Source: Lewinellaceae bacterium (GTDB lineage: Bacteria > Bacteroidota > Bacteroidia > Chitinophagales > Saprospiraceae). From it: a stretch of 64,000 bases of DNA. The notes below the pieces were generated by a model. That model worked only from the letters and a program-made list of their open reading frames with translations. It made no database searches and was not told the DNA's origin. The stretch lies in assembly GCA_024644235.1 (NCBI GenBank), contig JAHELJ010000015.1, positions 35,353 to 99,352 on the forward strand. Reading direction: 5' to 3'. Shown here one piece after another: positions 20,147 to 29,455 of the stretch. Both the position numbers and the translations under genes were made by a program. Positions within the stretch are counted from its first letter, which is position 1, and the number at the start of each line of letters is the position of its first letter.

Positions 20147-20542
20147 TTACAGTTGGCGATCGACAGATGCCAAGTCTTCCTGACTAACCTCACCAAACCA
20201 ACCCTTAAGTTGGTCCCTGGCTTTGGTTCGAACATCACCATCAATATATCCGGCAATGCTGACCAATCCAAACATCAAAACTCCAAGATCGTCGGTGAAG
20301 CCAAAAAAGGGGGACAGATCTGGAATGAGATCCAGTGGTGCGAGGAGATAGGCCAGCGAACCTAGGATGATACGCTTTGCCCAGCTGGGGGTATCAGAAC
20401 GTTTGTATGCAAAGAAAAGCAGCAGGGCGGCATATACCGCTTGTACCCCTATAAGGCGGAAACCATTTCTCAATTGAGAAAGGACTTGAATTTCATTTAA
20501 TTTATCCCTCCAGGCTTTGAGAAAATCCTTTGGTTTTTGCAT
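20147..20542 (-). CDS. DUF1232 (YkvA-like) membrane protein
   Basis: A 131-residue protein. The DUF1232 core LGSLAYLLAPLDLIPDLSPFFGFTDD lies at about residues 68-93, flanked by hydrophobic helices. The family is widespread, small, and of unknown role. I chose the ATG at 20542 over a TTG two codons upstream. Confidence 0.85.
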   Translation of the reverse strand: MQKPKDFLKAWRDKLNEIQVLSQLRNGFRLIGVQAVYAALLLFFAYKRSDTPSWAKRIILGSLAYLLAPLDLIPDLSPFFGFTDDLGVLMFGLVSIAGYIDGDVRTKARDQLKGWFGEVSQEDLASVDRQL

Positions 20543-20623
20543 CGGCAATTTTAAGTCAATAAACAGCAGTCAGGGTGGAAAATGTTCCGACATCTGTTTT
20601 CAGGAAGTGCCTAGGTAGAGGCT

Positions 20624-21277
20624 TCAAGCTGACTTGCGTAAACTGGTGAAAGTGCATAGTAGATCTTCTGTGAGACTTTCGAATCGATATCCATCAGCGC
20701 TTAAGTGCTTCAAAACCTCTGGTAAAACGTACTGTAATTTATCAAATGACTTAAGGCTATCGTGAAAAACGATAATTGATCCCGGTGCGGCGTTTTCCAT
20801 GACATTGTCAAGACACTGTTGAGCTGAGATCTTCGGATCGAAATCGCCACTTAAAACGTCCCACATAACGATATAGTAGTGCCTCATAAGAAAAGGAACC
20901 TGGCTGGGACGCAGACGTCCGTACGGTGGACGAAACATTGCAGATTTGATTAATGTGGCTCCTCGACGGACATTATGGAAGTACTGGATATTTTCTGTTC
21001 CCCACCCAGATAAGTGGTTGAAAGTATGTGATCCCAGTCCAAAATTGCCTTTCATCATTTGATGAAAGAGATGTGGATGCTTAATTATATTGTCGCCAAC
21101 ACAGAAAAAAGTTGCCTCTGCATTGTGCTTTTCCAACTCCTTTAGAATCCAGGGAGTACTTTCGGGAATCGGACCATCATCAAAGGTTAAGAATATTGTT
21201 TTTTCCTCAGTGGGAATACGCCAAACAAAGTTTGGAAAAAGACCTTGGATAAATTCGGGTGTTCTGGCTAGATACAT
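20624..21277 (-). CDS. Polysaccharide deacetylase (NodB domain)
   Basis: A 217-residue carbohydrate esterase family 4 enzyme that removes acetyl groups from N-acetylated sugars such as peptidoglycan or chitin oligomers. The motif TFDDGP (residues 31-36) carries the catalytic and metal Asp pair, GSHTFNH supplies two metal His, RPPYG is the third motif, and MWDVLSGDFD and IIVFHDS complete the fold. No signal peptide is evident, so the substrate may be a cytoplasmic or lipid-linked precursor. Substrate not determined. Confidence 0.9.
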   Translation of the reverse strand: MYLARTPEFIQGLFPNFVWRIPTEEKTIFLTFDDGPIPESTPWILKELEKHNAEATFFCVGDNIIKHPHLFHQMMKGNFGLGSHTFNHLSGWGTENIQYFHNVRRGATLIKSAMFRPPYGRLRPSQVPFLMRHYYIVMWDVLSGDFDPKISAQQCLDNVMENAAPGSIIVFHDSLKSFDKLQYVLPEVLKHLSADGYRFESLTEDLLCTFTSLRKSA

Positions 21278-21448
21278 GTTGACTCGAAGAATCTGTTCGG
21301 AAGGATTAAGATTTCAGTTAAATTTGTTGCTCAATTGCACTATGATAACGTTTCAAACTCCCTAAATGTTTCTTTATCACAGTTAACTAAATATTATAAA
21401 AAATCGTAACATATTCAAATTTCATTTATTTCTAATCTCCCTTTTTGA

Positions 21449-23005
21449 ATGGCAAAAGTCAGAGTCAGATTTGCTCCAAGTCCAACCGGACCACTTCATA
21501 TAGGTGGTCTGCGTACAGCGCTATACAATTTTTTGTTTGCCCGTAAGCATGACGGGACTTTCATCTTACGCATAGAGGATACCGATCAGCAGCGTTATGT
21601 TGATGGTGCGGAGGAGTACATCAAAGAAGCTCTGCTATGGAGTGGACTGCAACCCGATGAAGGGCCTGATCAGGGAGGACAGTATGGACCCTACCGGCAG
21701 TCAGAACGTAAGAATATTTATCAGAAACATGTCAGTATGCTTATCGACCTGGGGCATGCGTACTATGCCTTCGATACCCCGGAAGAGCTCGATACCATGA
21801 GGAAAAGTGAGATTGAACGAGGTAATCACATTCCAAAATATGACCATCGGGTCAGGATGGAGATGAAAAATGCCCTCACACTAGATCAGGCGACTGTGAG
21901 TCGACTGCTGAAGGAGGGCGTACCTTACACCGTTCGAATGAAAGTACCAGAAGATAAAGTGGTTACGTTCAAGGATCGAATCCGCGAGTCTGTTAGTTTC
22001 GAATCAAGCGAATTGGATGACAAGGTGATACTGAAAGCGGATGGGCTACCTACCTATCACTTGGCAAATGTCGTAGATGATCATCTGATGAACATCACTC
22101 ACGTGATAAGAGGTGAGGAGTGGCTTTCGAGTACCGCTCATCATGTTCTACTCTATGAAGGATTTGGTTGGGAAGAGACGATGCCGGAATTCGCCCACCT
22201 ACCTTTGATATTGAAGCCGGGTGGAAGTGGTAAACTCAGTAAGCGCGATGGGCAAAAATTCGGCTTTCCTGTATTTCCATTGGAATGGATGCCGGAAAAC
22301 AACTCAGAGTCTTTCGAAGGATTTCGCTCTGCCGGATTCTATGCACCAGCGGTCATTAATTTTCTAGCGATGCTGGGTTGGAACCCAGGAACTGAGCAGG
22401 AAATTTTCTCGATGGACGAACTTATTGAATCCTTTGACCTTAGCCAAGTCAGCAAATCTGGTGCACGATTTGACTTTGACAAAGCACTCTGGTTCAATGC
22501 ACAGTACCTTCAGGGCTTGACAGCAGATCAGTTGTATAGTCTAGCTTCTCACTATTTTGAGGAGAACGGATATCATACTTCTACTGACAAAATGAAACGC
22601 ATTTGTGAACTCTTTCGTGAACGAGTGCAAACGGTAAAACAGATTCCAGCAGCAGCGAGTTTTTTCTTTGAGGAGGTGTCTACATTTGAGGAAAAAACCG
22701 TGAGAAAGAAGTGGAAAGAAGAGTTAAGGGCACCGTATAGCAAAATCAGCGAAATAATTGAAACCCTCCACCCATTTCAATCGGATCACATTAAGACCAG
22801 GGTTAACGACTACATCAAGGCGCAACAACTAAAATTTGGAAATGTCCTGCCACTGATCAGATTGGCCATCTCTGGGACAGCGGGTGGTCCTGACCTTTTC
22901 GAGGTGCTGGAAGTGATGGGTCAATCCACTGCGGTTGCCAGACTTAAGAATGGACCACAACACTTTGACAGAATAAGCGTGGATGCGGGAACCCACACAA
23001 GCTGA
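21449..23005 (+). CDS. gltX: Glutamyl-tRNA synthetase
   Basis: A 518-residue class I aminoacyl-tRNA synthetase charging tRNA-Glu. The HIGH motif appears as PSPTGPLHIGGLRTALYN near the N-terminus. The KMSKS loop is KLSKRDGQ at about residue 263. The anticodon-binding helical domain fills the C-terminal third. The overlapping end of the frame with the short gene at 23028 is not real: gltX stops 22 nt before it. Confidence 0.97.
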   Translation: MAKVRVRFAPSPTGPLHIGGLRTALYNFLFARKHDGTFILRIEDTDQQRYVDGAEEYIKEALLWSGLQPDEGPDQGGQYGPYRQSERKNIYQKHVSMLIDLGHAYYAFDTPEELDTMRKSEIERGNHIPKYDHRVRMEMKNALTLDQATVSRLLKEGVPYTVRMKVPEDKVVTFKDRIRESVSFESSELDDKVILKADGLPTYHLANVVDDHLMNITHVIRGEEWLSSTAHHVLLYEGFGWEETMPEFAHLPLILKPGGSGKLSKRDGQKFGFPVFPLEWMPENNSESFEGFRSAGFYAPAVINFLAMLGWNPGTEQEIFSMDELIESFDLSQVSKSGARFDFDKALWFNAQYLQGLTADQLYSLASHYFEENGYHTSTDKMKRICELFRERVQTVKQIPAAASFFFEEVSTFEEKTVRKKWKEELRAPYSKISEIIETLHPFQSDHIKTRVNDYIKAQQLKFGNVLPLIRLAISGTAGGPDLFEVLEVMGQSTAVARLKNGPQHFDRISVDAGTHTS

Positions 23006-23027
23006 GATACCGTTAAAGATTTTAAAG

Positions 23028-23216
23028 ATGCCGAAGAAGATACCCAAGAAAGGAGACCCGGAAGCTCATAATGACTTGCGAGGGTTCGATATACGTATCA
23101 ATGAATTTGGTGAAATCGAATCTACCATACCTATTGATCGTTTAAATAGCTTTCTGGACAATAAAGTAGATGACAAAAAGCTGCAAACACGGCTGTCGTC
23201 GAACGAAGAAGAATAA
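23028..23216 (+). CDS. Conserved small protein after gltX
   Basis: A 62-residue charged protein, MPKKIPKKGDPEAHNDLRGF at the start, then DIRINEFGEIES and LNSFLDNKVDDKKL. I recall this pattern (GFDI-INEFGEI, LN-FL-VDDKKL) as a conserved small protein of Bacteroidota, with no assigned function. It lies 22 nt downstream of gltX on the same strand and is probably cotranscribed. The ATG at 23028 keeps the conserved part. An in-frame start at 22983 overlaps gltX. Confidence 0.75.
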   Translation: MPKKIPKKGDPEAHNDLRGFDIRINEFGEIESTIPIDRLNSFLDNKVDDKKLQTRLSSNEEE

Positions 23217-23293
23217 GTATTCAGGAGAAATTTACCTCCATTTGATGCAACCTATTTGGGCATCACACTGTCTTTTCACAAACTACATTCGGA

Positions 23294-23836
23294 TTGCAAT
23301 CCCACACGCAGCATTTTGAGCTCGTAGAGCTGTGTAAGGCTGGCGACCGAAGAGCTCAGTTTCAGCTCTACCAGGCTTACAGCAAGGCGATGTTCAACGT
23401 CTGCCTGCGAATGATGGGCGATCGCGAAGCCGCAGAAGATGTTCTGCAAAACGCCTTTGTTGACATATTTGGTAAGCTTGATTCATTTCGCTTCGAAGCT
23501 TCAGTGGGCTCATGGATCAAACGGATCGTGATCAATCAGTGCATAAATTCGCTGAAAAAGAGAAAAATGCATTTTGTGGAATTTTCGTCTGTGCAAATCC
23601 CCGATCAATCAAGTGAACCGGTGGTGGATCAATTAGAGGTTGAACGCATTAAGGAGGCGATGAAGGACTTGCCAGATGGATATCGAACGGTTTTCAACTT
23701 GTATCTGATGGAAGGCTATGACCATAAAGAGATCGGAAAAATCTTGGGAATTTCAGAAGGAGCTTCCAAGTCCCAATATAGCCGGGCAAAGGCAAAACTG
23801 AGAGAATTATTAAGTGATAAATCGAATGTCTGTTAG
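23294..23836 (+). CDS. ECF RNA polymerase sigma factor
   Basis: A 180-residue sigma-70 family ECF factor. Region 2 (AFQLYQAYS-like QFQLYQAYSKAMFNVCLRMM, then EAAEDVLQNAFVDIF) and region 4 (MKDLPDGYRTVFNLYLMEGYDHKEIGKILGISEGASKSQYSRAKAKL) are complete. The only start that keeps region 2 is TTG at 23294: the frame is closed by TGA at 23243 and no ATG lies between. The gene is followed by a membrane protein 2 nt later that is the likely anti-sigma factor. Confidence 0.92.
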   Translation: MQSHTQHFELVELCKAGDRRAQFQLYQAYSKAMFNVCLRMMGDREAAEDVLQNAFVDIFGKLDSFRFEASVGSWIKRIVINQCINSLKKRKMHFVEFSSVQIPDQSSEPVVDQLEVERIKEAMKDLPDGYRTVFNLYLMEGYDHKEIGKILGISEGASKSQYSRAKAKLRELLSDKSNVC

Positions 23837-23838
23837 AA

Positions 23839-24363
23839 ATGAATTTTGATCCAATAGAGGAATTTATTCAAAAGAATAGGGAAGCTTTTGATAATGAGAG
23901 ACCTTCACTCAAGGTGTGGGCAGGAATAGAAAAAGAGCTCCCCAAAGCTACTCGAAGAATCACCTGGCTTGCATACGCAGCTTCGGCAGCTATTTTGATT
24001 CTAGGAGTGATCACCGGATTTCTACTTGCACCGGTCTATTATGAATATCAAGCCCTTTCAGAACTGGAGAAGCCCGGGGAATACAGCGAGCTAGTTGCTT
24101 ACTTTGAAGAAGAGATCGCCACTCAGTACACCATGCTTGCCAACAACCCTATTCAGTCAGAGCAACAATCAGCCCTAGCTGAATTGGATCAGCAATTGGA
24201 GGATTTGAAAGTCGACCTAGTACGAGCTCCGAAAGGCACTAAGGCTAAAATCATGGAATCGATCATTGCAACTTACGAGACCAAGGTCCATCTGCTGGAG
24301 AATGTGGTCGAGTACAGCAATCCTTTAAACTTTATACCGTATGATGAGGAAGAGACACTTTAG
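23839..24363 (+). CDS. Putative anti-sigma factor, single membrane segment
   Basis: A 174-residue protein with a short cytoplasmic part (PIEEFIQKNREAFDNERPSLKVWAGIEKEL), a membrane segment at about residues 45-66, and a periplasmic part that is largely coiled coil. The cytoplasmic stretch (FI-NR-AFD-E-P...W--IE) is the pattern seen in anti-sigma proteins beside Bacteroidota ECF genes. It starts 2 nt after the sigma gene and ends 23 nt inside the next gene. Role inferred from layout and topology. Confidence 0.72.
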   Translation: MNFDPIEEFIQKNREAFDNERPSLKVWAGIEKELPKATRRITWLAYAASAAILILGVITGFLLAPVYYEYQALSELEKPGEYSELVAYFEEEIATQYTMLANNPIQSEQQSALAELDQQLEDLKVDLVRAPKGTKAKIMESIIATYETKVHLLENVVEYSNPLNFIPYDEEETL

Positions 24364-25462
24364 GTTAATCCTGCTTGTGTTTTGCAGTATTTTACTCCAA
24401 GTTGAAGCAGCTAATGCTAAAAGGGAGTACACGAAAACCATCGAGCAGTCATTCAGTATCACCGAAGAGGGGACAGTGGATTTGGAAAACTTGCATGGTG
24501 ATATAGATATCTCAACCTGGGCAAAGAATGAAGTCGAGATCAAGGTTACAATCCGCGTTTTTGCCAATTCTGATCGACGTGCTGAAAGTACATTTGAAAG
24601 AATTCGAATCGATTTTTCTAACGATGACAATTTCGTGAAGGCAGAGACGGAGATTAGCTCTGCTAATTCTACCTGGTGGTTCGTTCGAAGCTGGTGGGGA
24701 GATGCAGACATCGCTATTAATTATGAGGTATTCATGCCTGAAAGCTGTAATCTGGAGGTGAGTAACCAATATGGGAACATCGATGTTGAAAACATATTTG
24801 GCAGTGCCAGGATTGAACTTAAACACGGTACTATGGAAATGGATCATGCTGCCACAACCCTCCATCTCGATATTGCCTACGGAAATGGGACGATAGCTAA
24901 AACGAATCAGGCAATAGTGGACCTTGCATATTCCAAGCTAAGAATCAATGATGCCAATACGGTAGACATAGACTCGAAATTTTCAAAGGTGACTATAGAA
25001 AGCGCTAATGAGATAGATAGCGACAGCAACTATGATGGATACAAGATAGGTGACGTTGGAGTCTTTCACAACGATGGGAAGTTTGATCAGATAGAGATCG
25101 ATAAAGCTGAGCGTGTGACGATTGAAACAAATAATACAGATATCGATATTGACCTGTTGGTTTTTAGTTGCAATGCGGACCTCCGTCATGGTAGCCTGAA
25201 GATCGATAGAGTGAGTCGGGAGTTGGAAGAGATCCGTGTTGATAGTCGATATGTTGGGATCAACATTGATTTGGGTGAGTTAAGTCAGTATCGTCTCATG
25301 ATTGATGGCAATTATACATCTGTCAAGCTACCGGATGGAATCAGGCTCTTGAAAGAAGACAAGGACGATCATCATCTGGAACTGGAAGGATACCTTGGTG
25401 CAGAGGCCGCATTGGCAGCTGTTAGTATCGAATCGGAGTATGGTGGTATCCGCATATATTGA
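24341..25462 (+). CDS. DUF4097-type secreted beta-helical protein
   Basis: A 373-residue exported protein with a signal peptide (residues 1-26). The repeated short strands (NLHGDIDISTW, NQYGNIDVENI, GNYTSVKLPDG, SEYGGIRIY) form the repeating strand pattern of DUF4097, predicted to be a right-handed beta solenoid. It overlaps the anti-sigma gene by 23 nt, so sigma, anti-sigma and this protein form one operon. DUF4097 proteins are often found in such modules. No biochemical role is established. Confidence 0.82.
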   Translation: MMRKRHFRLILLVFCSILLQVEAANAKREYTKTIEQSFSITEEGTVDLENLHGDIDISTWAKNEVEIKVTIRVFANSDRRAESTFERIRIDFSNDDNFVKAETEISSANSTWWFVRSWWGDADIAINYEVFMPESCNLEVSNQYGNIDVENIFGSARIELKHGTMEMDHAATTLHLDIAYGNGTIAKTNQAIVDLAYSKLRINDANTVDIDSKFSKVTIESANEIDSDSNYDGYKIGDVGVFHNDGKFDQIEIDKAERVTIETNNTDIDIDLLVFSCNADLRHGSLKIDRVSRELEEIRVDSRYVGINIDLGELSQYRLMIDGNYTSVKLPDGIRLLKEDKDDHHLELEGYLGAEAALAAVSIESEYGGIRIY

Positions 25463-25556
25463 ATAGCATCACCGCAATCCCTATTGCATTAAACGCCGGG
25501 AAAGTAGCTCGAAAGATTTAGTATTTTCAGGGCGCTTAAGCAGATCTCTACCCAAT

Positions 25557-26960
25557 ATGCAGATAAAGTTTTGCGGTGCCAGTAGATTCGTTACTGGCAG
25601 CTGTCATCTGATTACCCTTGACAACGGATATACCATTTTGCTAGACTGTGGATTGTACCAGGGTAATGACAAAGCCATGCACAATTTTAATCGTCAATGG
25701 TATTTCGATCCAAAGTCTATTGACTGTGTCGTATTGTCACATGCTCACATTGACCATGCTGGCCGTCTACCACGATTGGTGAAAGACGGATTTCAGGGAG
25801 AGATATATTCCACTCACGCTACTCGCAGCTTGTGTTCCATTATGCTACTGGATAGCGCTCGCATTCAAGAGCGCGATGCAGAATACAGGAATAAGAAGGC
25901 CAAAAAGAAGAATAAAAAGAAGCTTGTCAAGCCCCTATATCGCTCAAAGCATGTGGCCGAGACTATGCAAAGGTTTTGTGCTATGCCATATGATCACTGG
26001 TTTCGGATTCATCCCGATGTTGAAATTCAGTATCGCGATGCGGGTCATATCCTTGGCAGCGCCAGTGTCACTTTAAAAATTCGCGAAAAGGGCAAGGAAC
26101 TGCTTTTCGGATTCACTGCTGATATCGGAAGGCCGGATCGTCCGATCCTCCGAGATCCACAGCAGATGCCGGAAGTGGATTTTCTTATTTGTGAATCAAC
26201 ATATGGTAACCGGGATCATGAAAGCAAGGCGGAAGAGACTGATCGTTTTCTAGATCTGATTCGGCATACCTGTCTTGAGAAAAAGGGTAAGCTAATCATA
26301 CCGGCGTTCAGCGTTGGCCGAACCCAGGAGATTGTTTATATGTTGGATCAGATGGAAAATCAGAAAGTCCTGCCACGGATTCCAGTCTATGTAGATAGTC
26401 CATTGGCAGTAAATGCTACTCAGATTTTTGGAGCACACCCGGAGTGTTACGACAACGAATTGAACGAATACATGCTGGTCGATGAGAATCCGTTTGGTTT
26501 TAACAATCTTCTATATGTCAGGGATGTTGAAGTCTCGAAATCTTTGAATTATTCAAATGAACCATGCATCATTATCAGTTCTTCAGGAATGATGAATGCC
26601 GGCAGGGTGAGACATCATCTGTACAACAATATCGACAATCCCAAGAATACCTTCCTGATCGTCGGATATTGTTCTCCGGACACTCCTGGAGGTATGCTGC
26701 TGAATGGAATCAAGGATATTAAGCTGTTTGGCGAGAAGAAACCGGTAAGAGCACAAGTTGAGCGTATCGAGTCATTCTCTGCTCATGGAGATCGTTATGA
26801 GATGATCGAATTTGTCAAAAACCAAAAGAAGCTTCGAAAGATGTTCTTGGTTCATGGTGAATATGAAACCCAAGTGGCATTTCGTGATTTGCTACAAAAG
26901 TATATCACCAAAAAGGTCGAGATCCCTTCTTTAGGACAAGAGTTCCGATTGAATCTCTAG
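25557..26960 (+). CDS. Beta-CASP metallo-beta-lactamase fold RNase-like protein
   Basis: A 467-residue cytoplasmic protein with the MBL motif HAHIDHAG (His62, His64, Asp66, His67), the second metal His in RDAGHILGSAS, and a beta-CASP domain followed by SSSGMMNAGRVRHHL and FSAHGDRYEM. This is the CPSF73/RNA-specificity architecture. Homologues cleave RNA endo- or exonucleolytically. A lysine-rich insert (residues about 108-124) might contact nucleic acid. Monocistronic, converging on the ABC gene. Confidence 0.9.
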   Translation: MQIKFCGASRFVTGSCHLITLDNGYTILLDCGLYQGNDKAMHNFNRQWYFDPKSIDCVVLSHAHIDHAGRLPRLVKDGFQGEIYSTHATRSLCSIMLLDSARIQERDAEYRNKKAKKKNKKKLVKPLYRSKHVAETMQRFCAMPYDHWFRIHPDVEIQYRDAGHILGSASVTLKIREKGKELLFGFTADIGRPDRPILRDPQQMPEVDFLICESTYGNRDHESKAEETDRFLDLIRHTCLEKKGKLIIPAFSVGRTQEIVYMLDQMENQKVLPRIPVYVDSPLAVNATQIFGAHPECYDNELNEYMLVDENPFGFNNLLYVRDVEVSKSLNYSNEPCIIISSSGMMNAGRVRHHLYNNIDNPKNTFLIVGYCSPDTPGGMLLNGIKDIKLFGEKKPVRAQVERIESFSAHGDRYEMIEFVKNQKKLRKMFLVHGEYETQVAFRDLLQKYITKKVEIPSLGQEFRLNL

Positions 26961-26984
26961 ATAAATCCCTAATACCAATTGCTA

Positions 26985-27728
26985 TTATTCGATAAGGCCA
27001 GTTTTGTGCAGGATAGGGAGCTGTGCGCTATATGTCTTATTGATATTTTCCTCAGTAAAAACAAACTTCGTGTCACCGTAAGCGATCAGCCGCTGATTGA
27101 GCATAATCACCCGATCAAAATATGCTTCAACAGTGGCCAAATCATGATGTACCACGATCAGTGTCTTACCATGTTCGGCAAGGTTCTGAAGTAGCTGAAT
27201 GATTCGTTCTTCTGTCGTCACATCAACACCTACCAAGGGTTCATCCATGAGAAAAATCTCTGCTTGTTGGCACAACGCCCGAGCTAGAAAGACTCTCTGT
27301 TGCTGACCTCCGGAGAGTTCACCAATCTGTCTTTTTGCGAGATGTGAGATGCCTAGCGATTCGAGAGATTGTCGAGCGATCTGGCGATCATATTTTGATA
27401 AGCGCTGATAAATTTTCTTATGAGGGTACCTGCCTTGAAGTACCACATCTAACACTGTGGCAGGGAATTGCCAGTCGATATCATCTTTTTGAGGTACGTA
27501 GACGATATTTGGTCTGCTTTCTTCAATAGGTTTGCCTTTGATTAAAATCGATCCGCGATTGATGTCAATTAGCCCTAGAATGGCTTTTACCAAGGTGGAC
27601 TTACCAGCTCCGTTTGGGCCTACTAACCCATAGATATGGCCGGATTCGATCTCTAGAAAGATGTTAGTGAGTACCCGTTTTTTCTCATAGGATACTGATA
27701 AGTCTTTGATATGAATGATCTTGCTCAT
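26985..27728 (-). CDS. Metal ABC transporter, ATP-binding protein
   Basis: A 247-residue ATPase. Walker A GPNGAGKST is at residues 37-45, the signature is LSGGQQQRVFLARAL, Walker B is EIFLMDEPLVGVD, and the switch His is in LIVVHHDL. It belongs to the manganese/zinc/iron group of ABC importers (MntB/ZnuC kind). The start overlaps the binding-protein stop as ATGA. No membrane permease gene follows: the next gene downstream is convergent. Confidence 0.92.
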   Translation of the reverse strand: MSKIIHIKDLSVSYEKKRVLTNIFLEIESGHIYGLVGPNGAGKSTLVKAILGLIDINRGSILIKGKPIEESRPNIVYVPQKDDIDWQFPATVLDVVLQGRYPHKKIYQRLSKYDRQIARQSLESLGISHLAKRQIGELSGGQQQRVFLARALCQQAEIFLMDEPLVGVDVTTEERIIQLLQNLAEHGKTLIVVHHDLATVEAYFDRVIMLNQRLIAYGDTKFVFTEENINKTYSAQLPILHKTGLIE

Positions 27729-28735
27729 GATCCACTGAACCTTCTCACCAAAAGAAAAAATATGACTAGTAAGACCGCGGCAAGAATCACATACAGTGAA
27801 GTGGGACTTCCAGACTCCTCACCACTGGTATTTGCCTCGGCTGGATCTGCTGTCAGGGCTGAAACGATGATGTCTGTATTATGCCTGAGCATCGCGATAT
27901 AGCTGGGAGCAGGACTGTCCTTGTCACCAATCGAATCTGCGTAGAGTTTGCCCCCCACTCGTATTTTGTTATCTCTCGCTAATTGTTCGAGTATCTTAGG
28001 ATTTATCGTGCTCTCGATGAAAACTGCAGGAATCTTACTTGTCCTGATTACTTCATTCAACCGTACAATGTCAGCCGTCTGGACATCAGCATCAGTGGAA
28101 GTGCCCATCACCGATTCCAACTTGAGACCATACTTCCGGCCATAGTATTGAAATGCATCATGAGAGGTGATCAAAATGCGTTTTTCCTCGGGGATATATG
28201 AAATCTGAGTCTTGATGTATTCATCTATAGCGCGGATTTGCTTACGATATTGATCCCGCTTCTGTTGATAGATCGATGCGTTGTCCGGGTCGAATTTTAC
28301 TAGTGTTTTTGTAATGTTATCAACGTAGATCATTGCGTTTTCAGCATCCATCCAGGCATGTGGGTCTGTTGCGTTTTGATAGACTAAGCTCTCGATCGGT
28401 TTCACACCTTCGGTGACAGTCACCACCACAGCTTTTGATCCTGCATTTTCTATGAGTTCGTTAAGCCACCCCTCAAACGTTAAACCATTTTTGAAGAGGA
28501 TGTCTGCCTCAGCCACAATCCTGGCATCTTTAGGTGTCGGTTCGTATAGGTGAGGATCGCTACCAATAGGTACAATGCAGGTAAGATCTACGAGATCCCC
28601 AGCAACATTCTCGACCATATCGGCAATCATCGATGCAGTTACCACCACCTTTGGTTTCTGCTGGCTCCACCCAGAGAAGGTTCCTATTATGAATGCGGCG
28701 AATAGGAAACATGTGATCTTAGACTTTACGTACAT
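27725..28735 (-). CDS. Metal ABC transporter substrate-binding protein with C-terminal membrane anchor
   Basis: A 336-residue cluster A-I binding protein for Mn, Zn or Fe. Ligand motifs: GSDPHLYEPTPKD, TDPHAWMD, and a C-terminal ESTINPK with the YADSIGD Asp. This gives the His-His-Glu-Asp set usual for Mn/Fe-type proteins. The histidine-rich loop of ZnuA is missing. A signal peptide starts at ATG 28735. The C-terminus carries a Ser/Glu-rich linker and a membrane helix (SLYVILAAVLLVIFFLLVRR), which is unusual because most are free or lipid-anchored. The start overlaps mntR by 17 nt. Confidence 0.87.
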   Translation of the reverse strand: MYVKSKITCFLFAAFIIGTFSGWSQQKPKVVVTASMIADMVENVAGDLVDLTCIVPIGSDPHLYEPTPKDARIVAEADILFKNGLTFEGWLNELIENAGSKAVVVTVTEGVKPIESLVYQNATDPHAWMDAENAMIYVDNITKTLVKFDPDNASIYQQKRDQYRKQIRAIDEYIKTQISYIPEEKRILITSHDAFQYYGRKYGLKLESVMGTSTDADVQTADIVRLNEVIRTSKIPAVFIESTINPKILEQLARDNKIRVGGKLYADSIGDKDSPAPSYIAMLRHNTDIIVSALTADPAEANTSGEESGSPTSLYVILAAVLLVIFFLLVRRFSGS

Positions 28736-29381
28736 AGATGTTTTTTGAAATGTGATCAGAGATGAGATGTTCTCGCGAATCACTTACCTCTATTTTGAGC
28801 GAATTGTCAAAATCAAAAGTCTCAATCAGTCTGATGGATGTCCCGATTTGGATGTCCAGTTCATCCAATAGAGTCAGATATCCCTTTTCATGATTCTGAA
28901 CGGCGATAACTATTCCTACTTCTCCGGAACTGAGCTGATGCAGGGGAATCTGGCTGCGTAGGGTAAATTTTCCGTTACGATCGGGAATGGGGTCTCCATG
29001 TGGATCAAATTTTGGAAAATCGAGAAATGCATCCAACCGATTGACCAACAGGGGGGAGTCTATGTGCTCAAGTTGTTCGGCAATATCATGAACTTCATCC
29101 CAGGAGAATCCAAGTTTCTCAACCAAAAATGACTCCCATAATCTGTGTTTTCTGATCAGTTGAGTGGCTACTTCCTTTCCATCTGAAGTAAGCTCAACTC
29201 CTCGATATTTTCGGTATTGGACCAATTGTTTTTCCGCTAGTTTCTGTAACATGTCTGTCACTGACGCAGCCGAAGTATGAAGTTCTTTGGCAATGGCATT
29301 TGTAGAAACTGGCACACCTTTGCGCTCGGCAATTTTGAAGATCGCTTTCAAATAGTTTTCTTCGGAGGTGGAAAAACTCAT
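28719..29381 (-). CDS. DtxR/MntR-family metal-dependent repressor
   Basis: A 220-residue regulator with a winged helix (TNAIAKELHTSAASVTDMLQKL, residues about 22-43), a dimerisation and metal-binding domain (HRLWESFLVEKLGFSWDEVHDIAEQLEH) and a C-terminal FeoA/SH3-like domain (LHQLSSGEVGIVIAVQ). It should sense Mn or Fe and repress the binding-protein and ATPase genes, which it overlaps and leads. A candidate operator lies in the divergent region (29418-29433). Confidence 0.9.
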   Translation of the reverse strand: MSFSTSEENYLKAIFKIAERKGVPVSTNAIAKELHTSAASVTDMLQKLAEKQLVQYRKYRGVELTSDGKEVATQLIRKHRLWESFLVEKLGFSWDEVHDIAEQLEHIDSPLLVNRLDAFLDFPKFDPHGDPIPDRNGKFTLRSQIPLHQLSSGEVGIVIAVQNHEKGYLTLLDELDIQIGTSIRLIETFDFDNSLKIEVSDSREHLISDHISKNIYVRKV

Positions 29382-29417
29382 CTAAGTTTTCATTAGTTAC
29401 GTCTAAGATAAAGAATA

Positions 29418-29433
29418 TTTAGATTTACCTAAA
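29418..29433. promoter_or_regulatory. Candidate DtxR/MntR operator
   Basis: TTTAGATTTACCTAAA, an imperfect palindrome, is 37 nt upstream of the regulator start and 23 nt upstream of the nitroreductase ATG. Form and location fit a DtxR-family autoregulatory site that could affect both divergent genes. No second copy strong enough to derive a consensus was found. Confidence 0.4.
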
Positions 29434-29455
29434 AAAAAATTTATATCATCATAAA

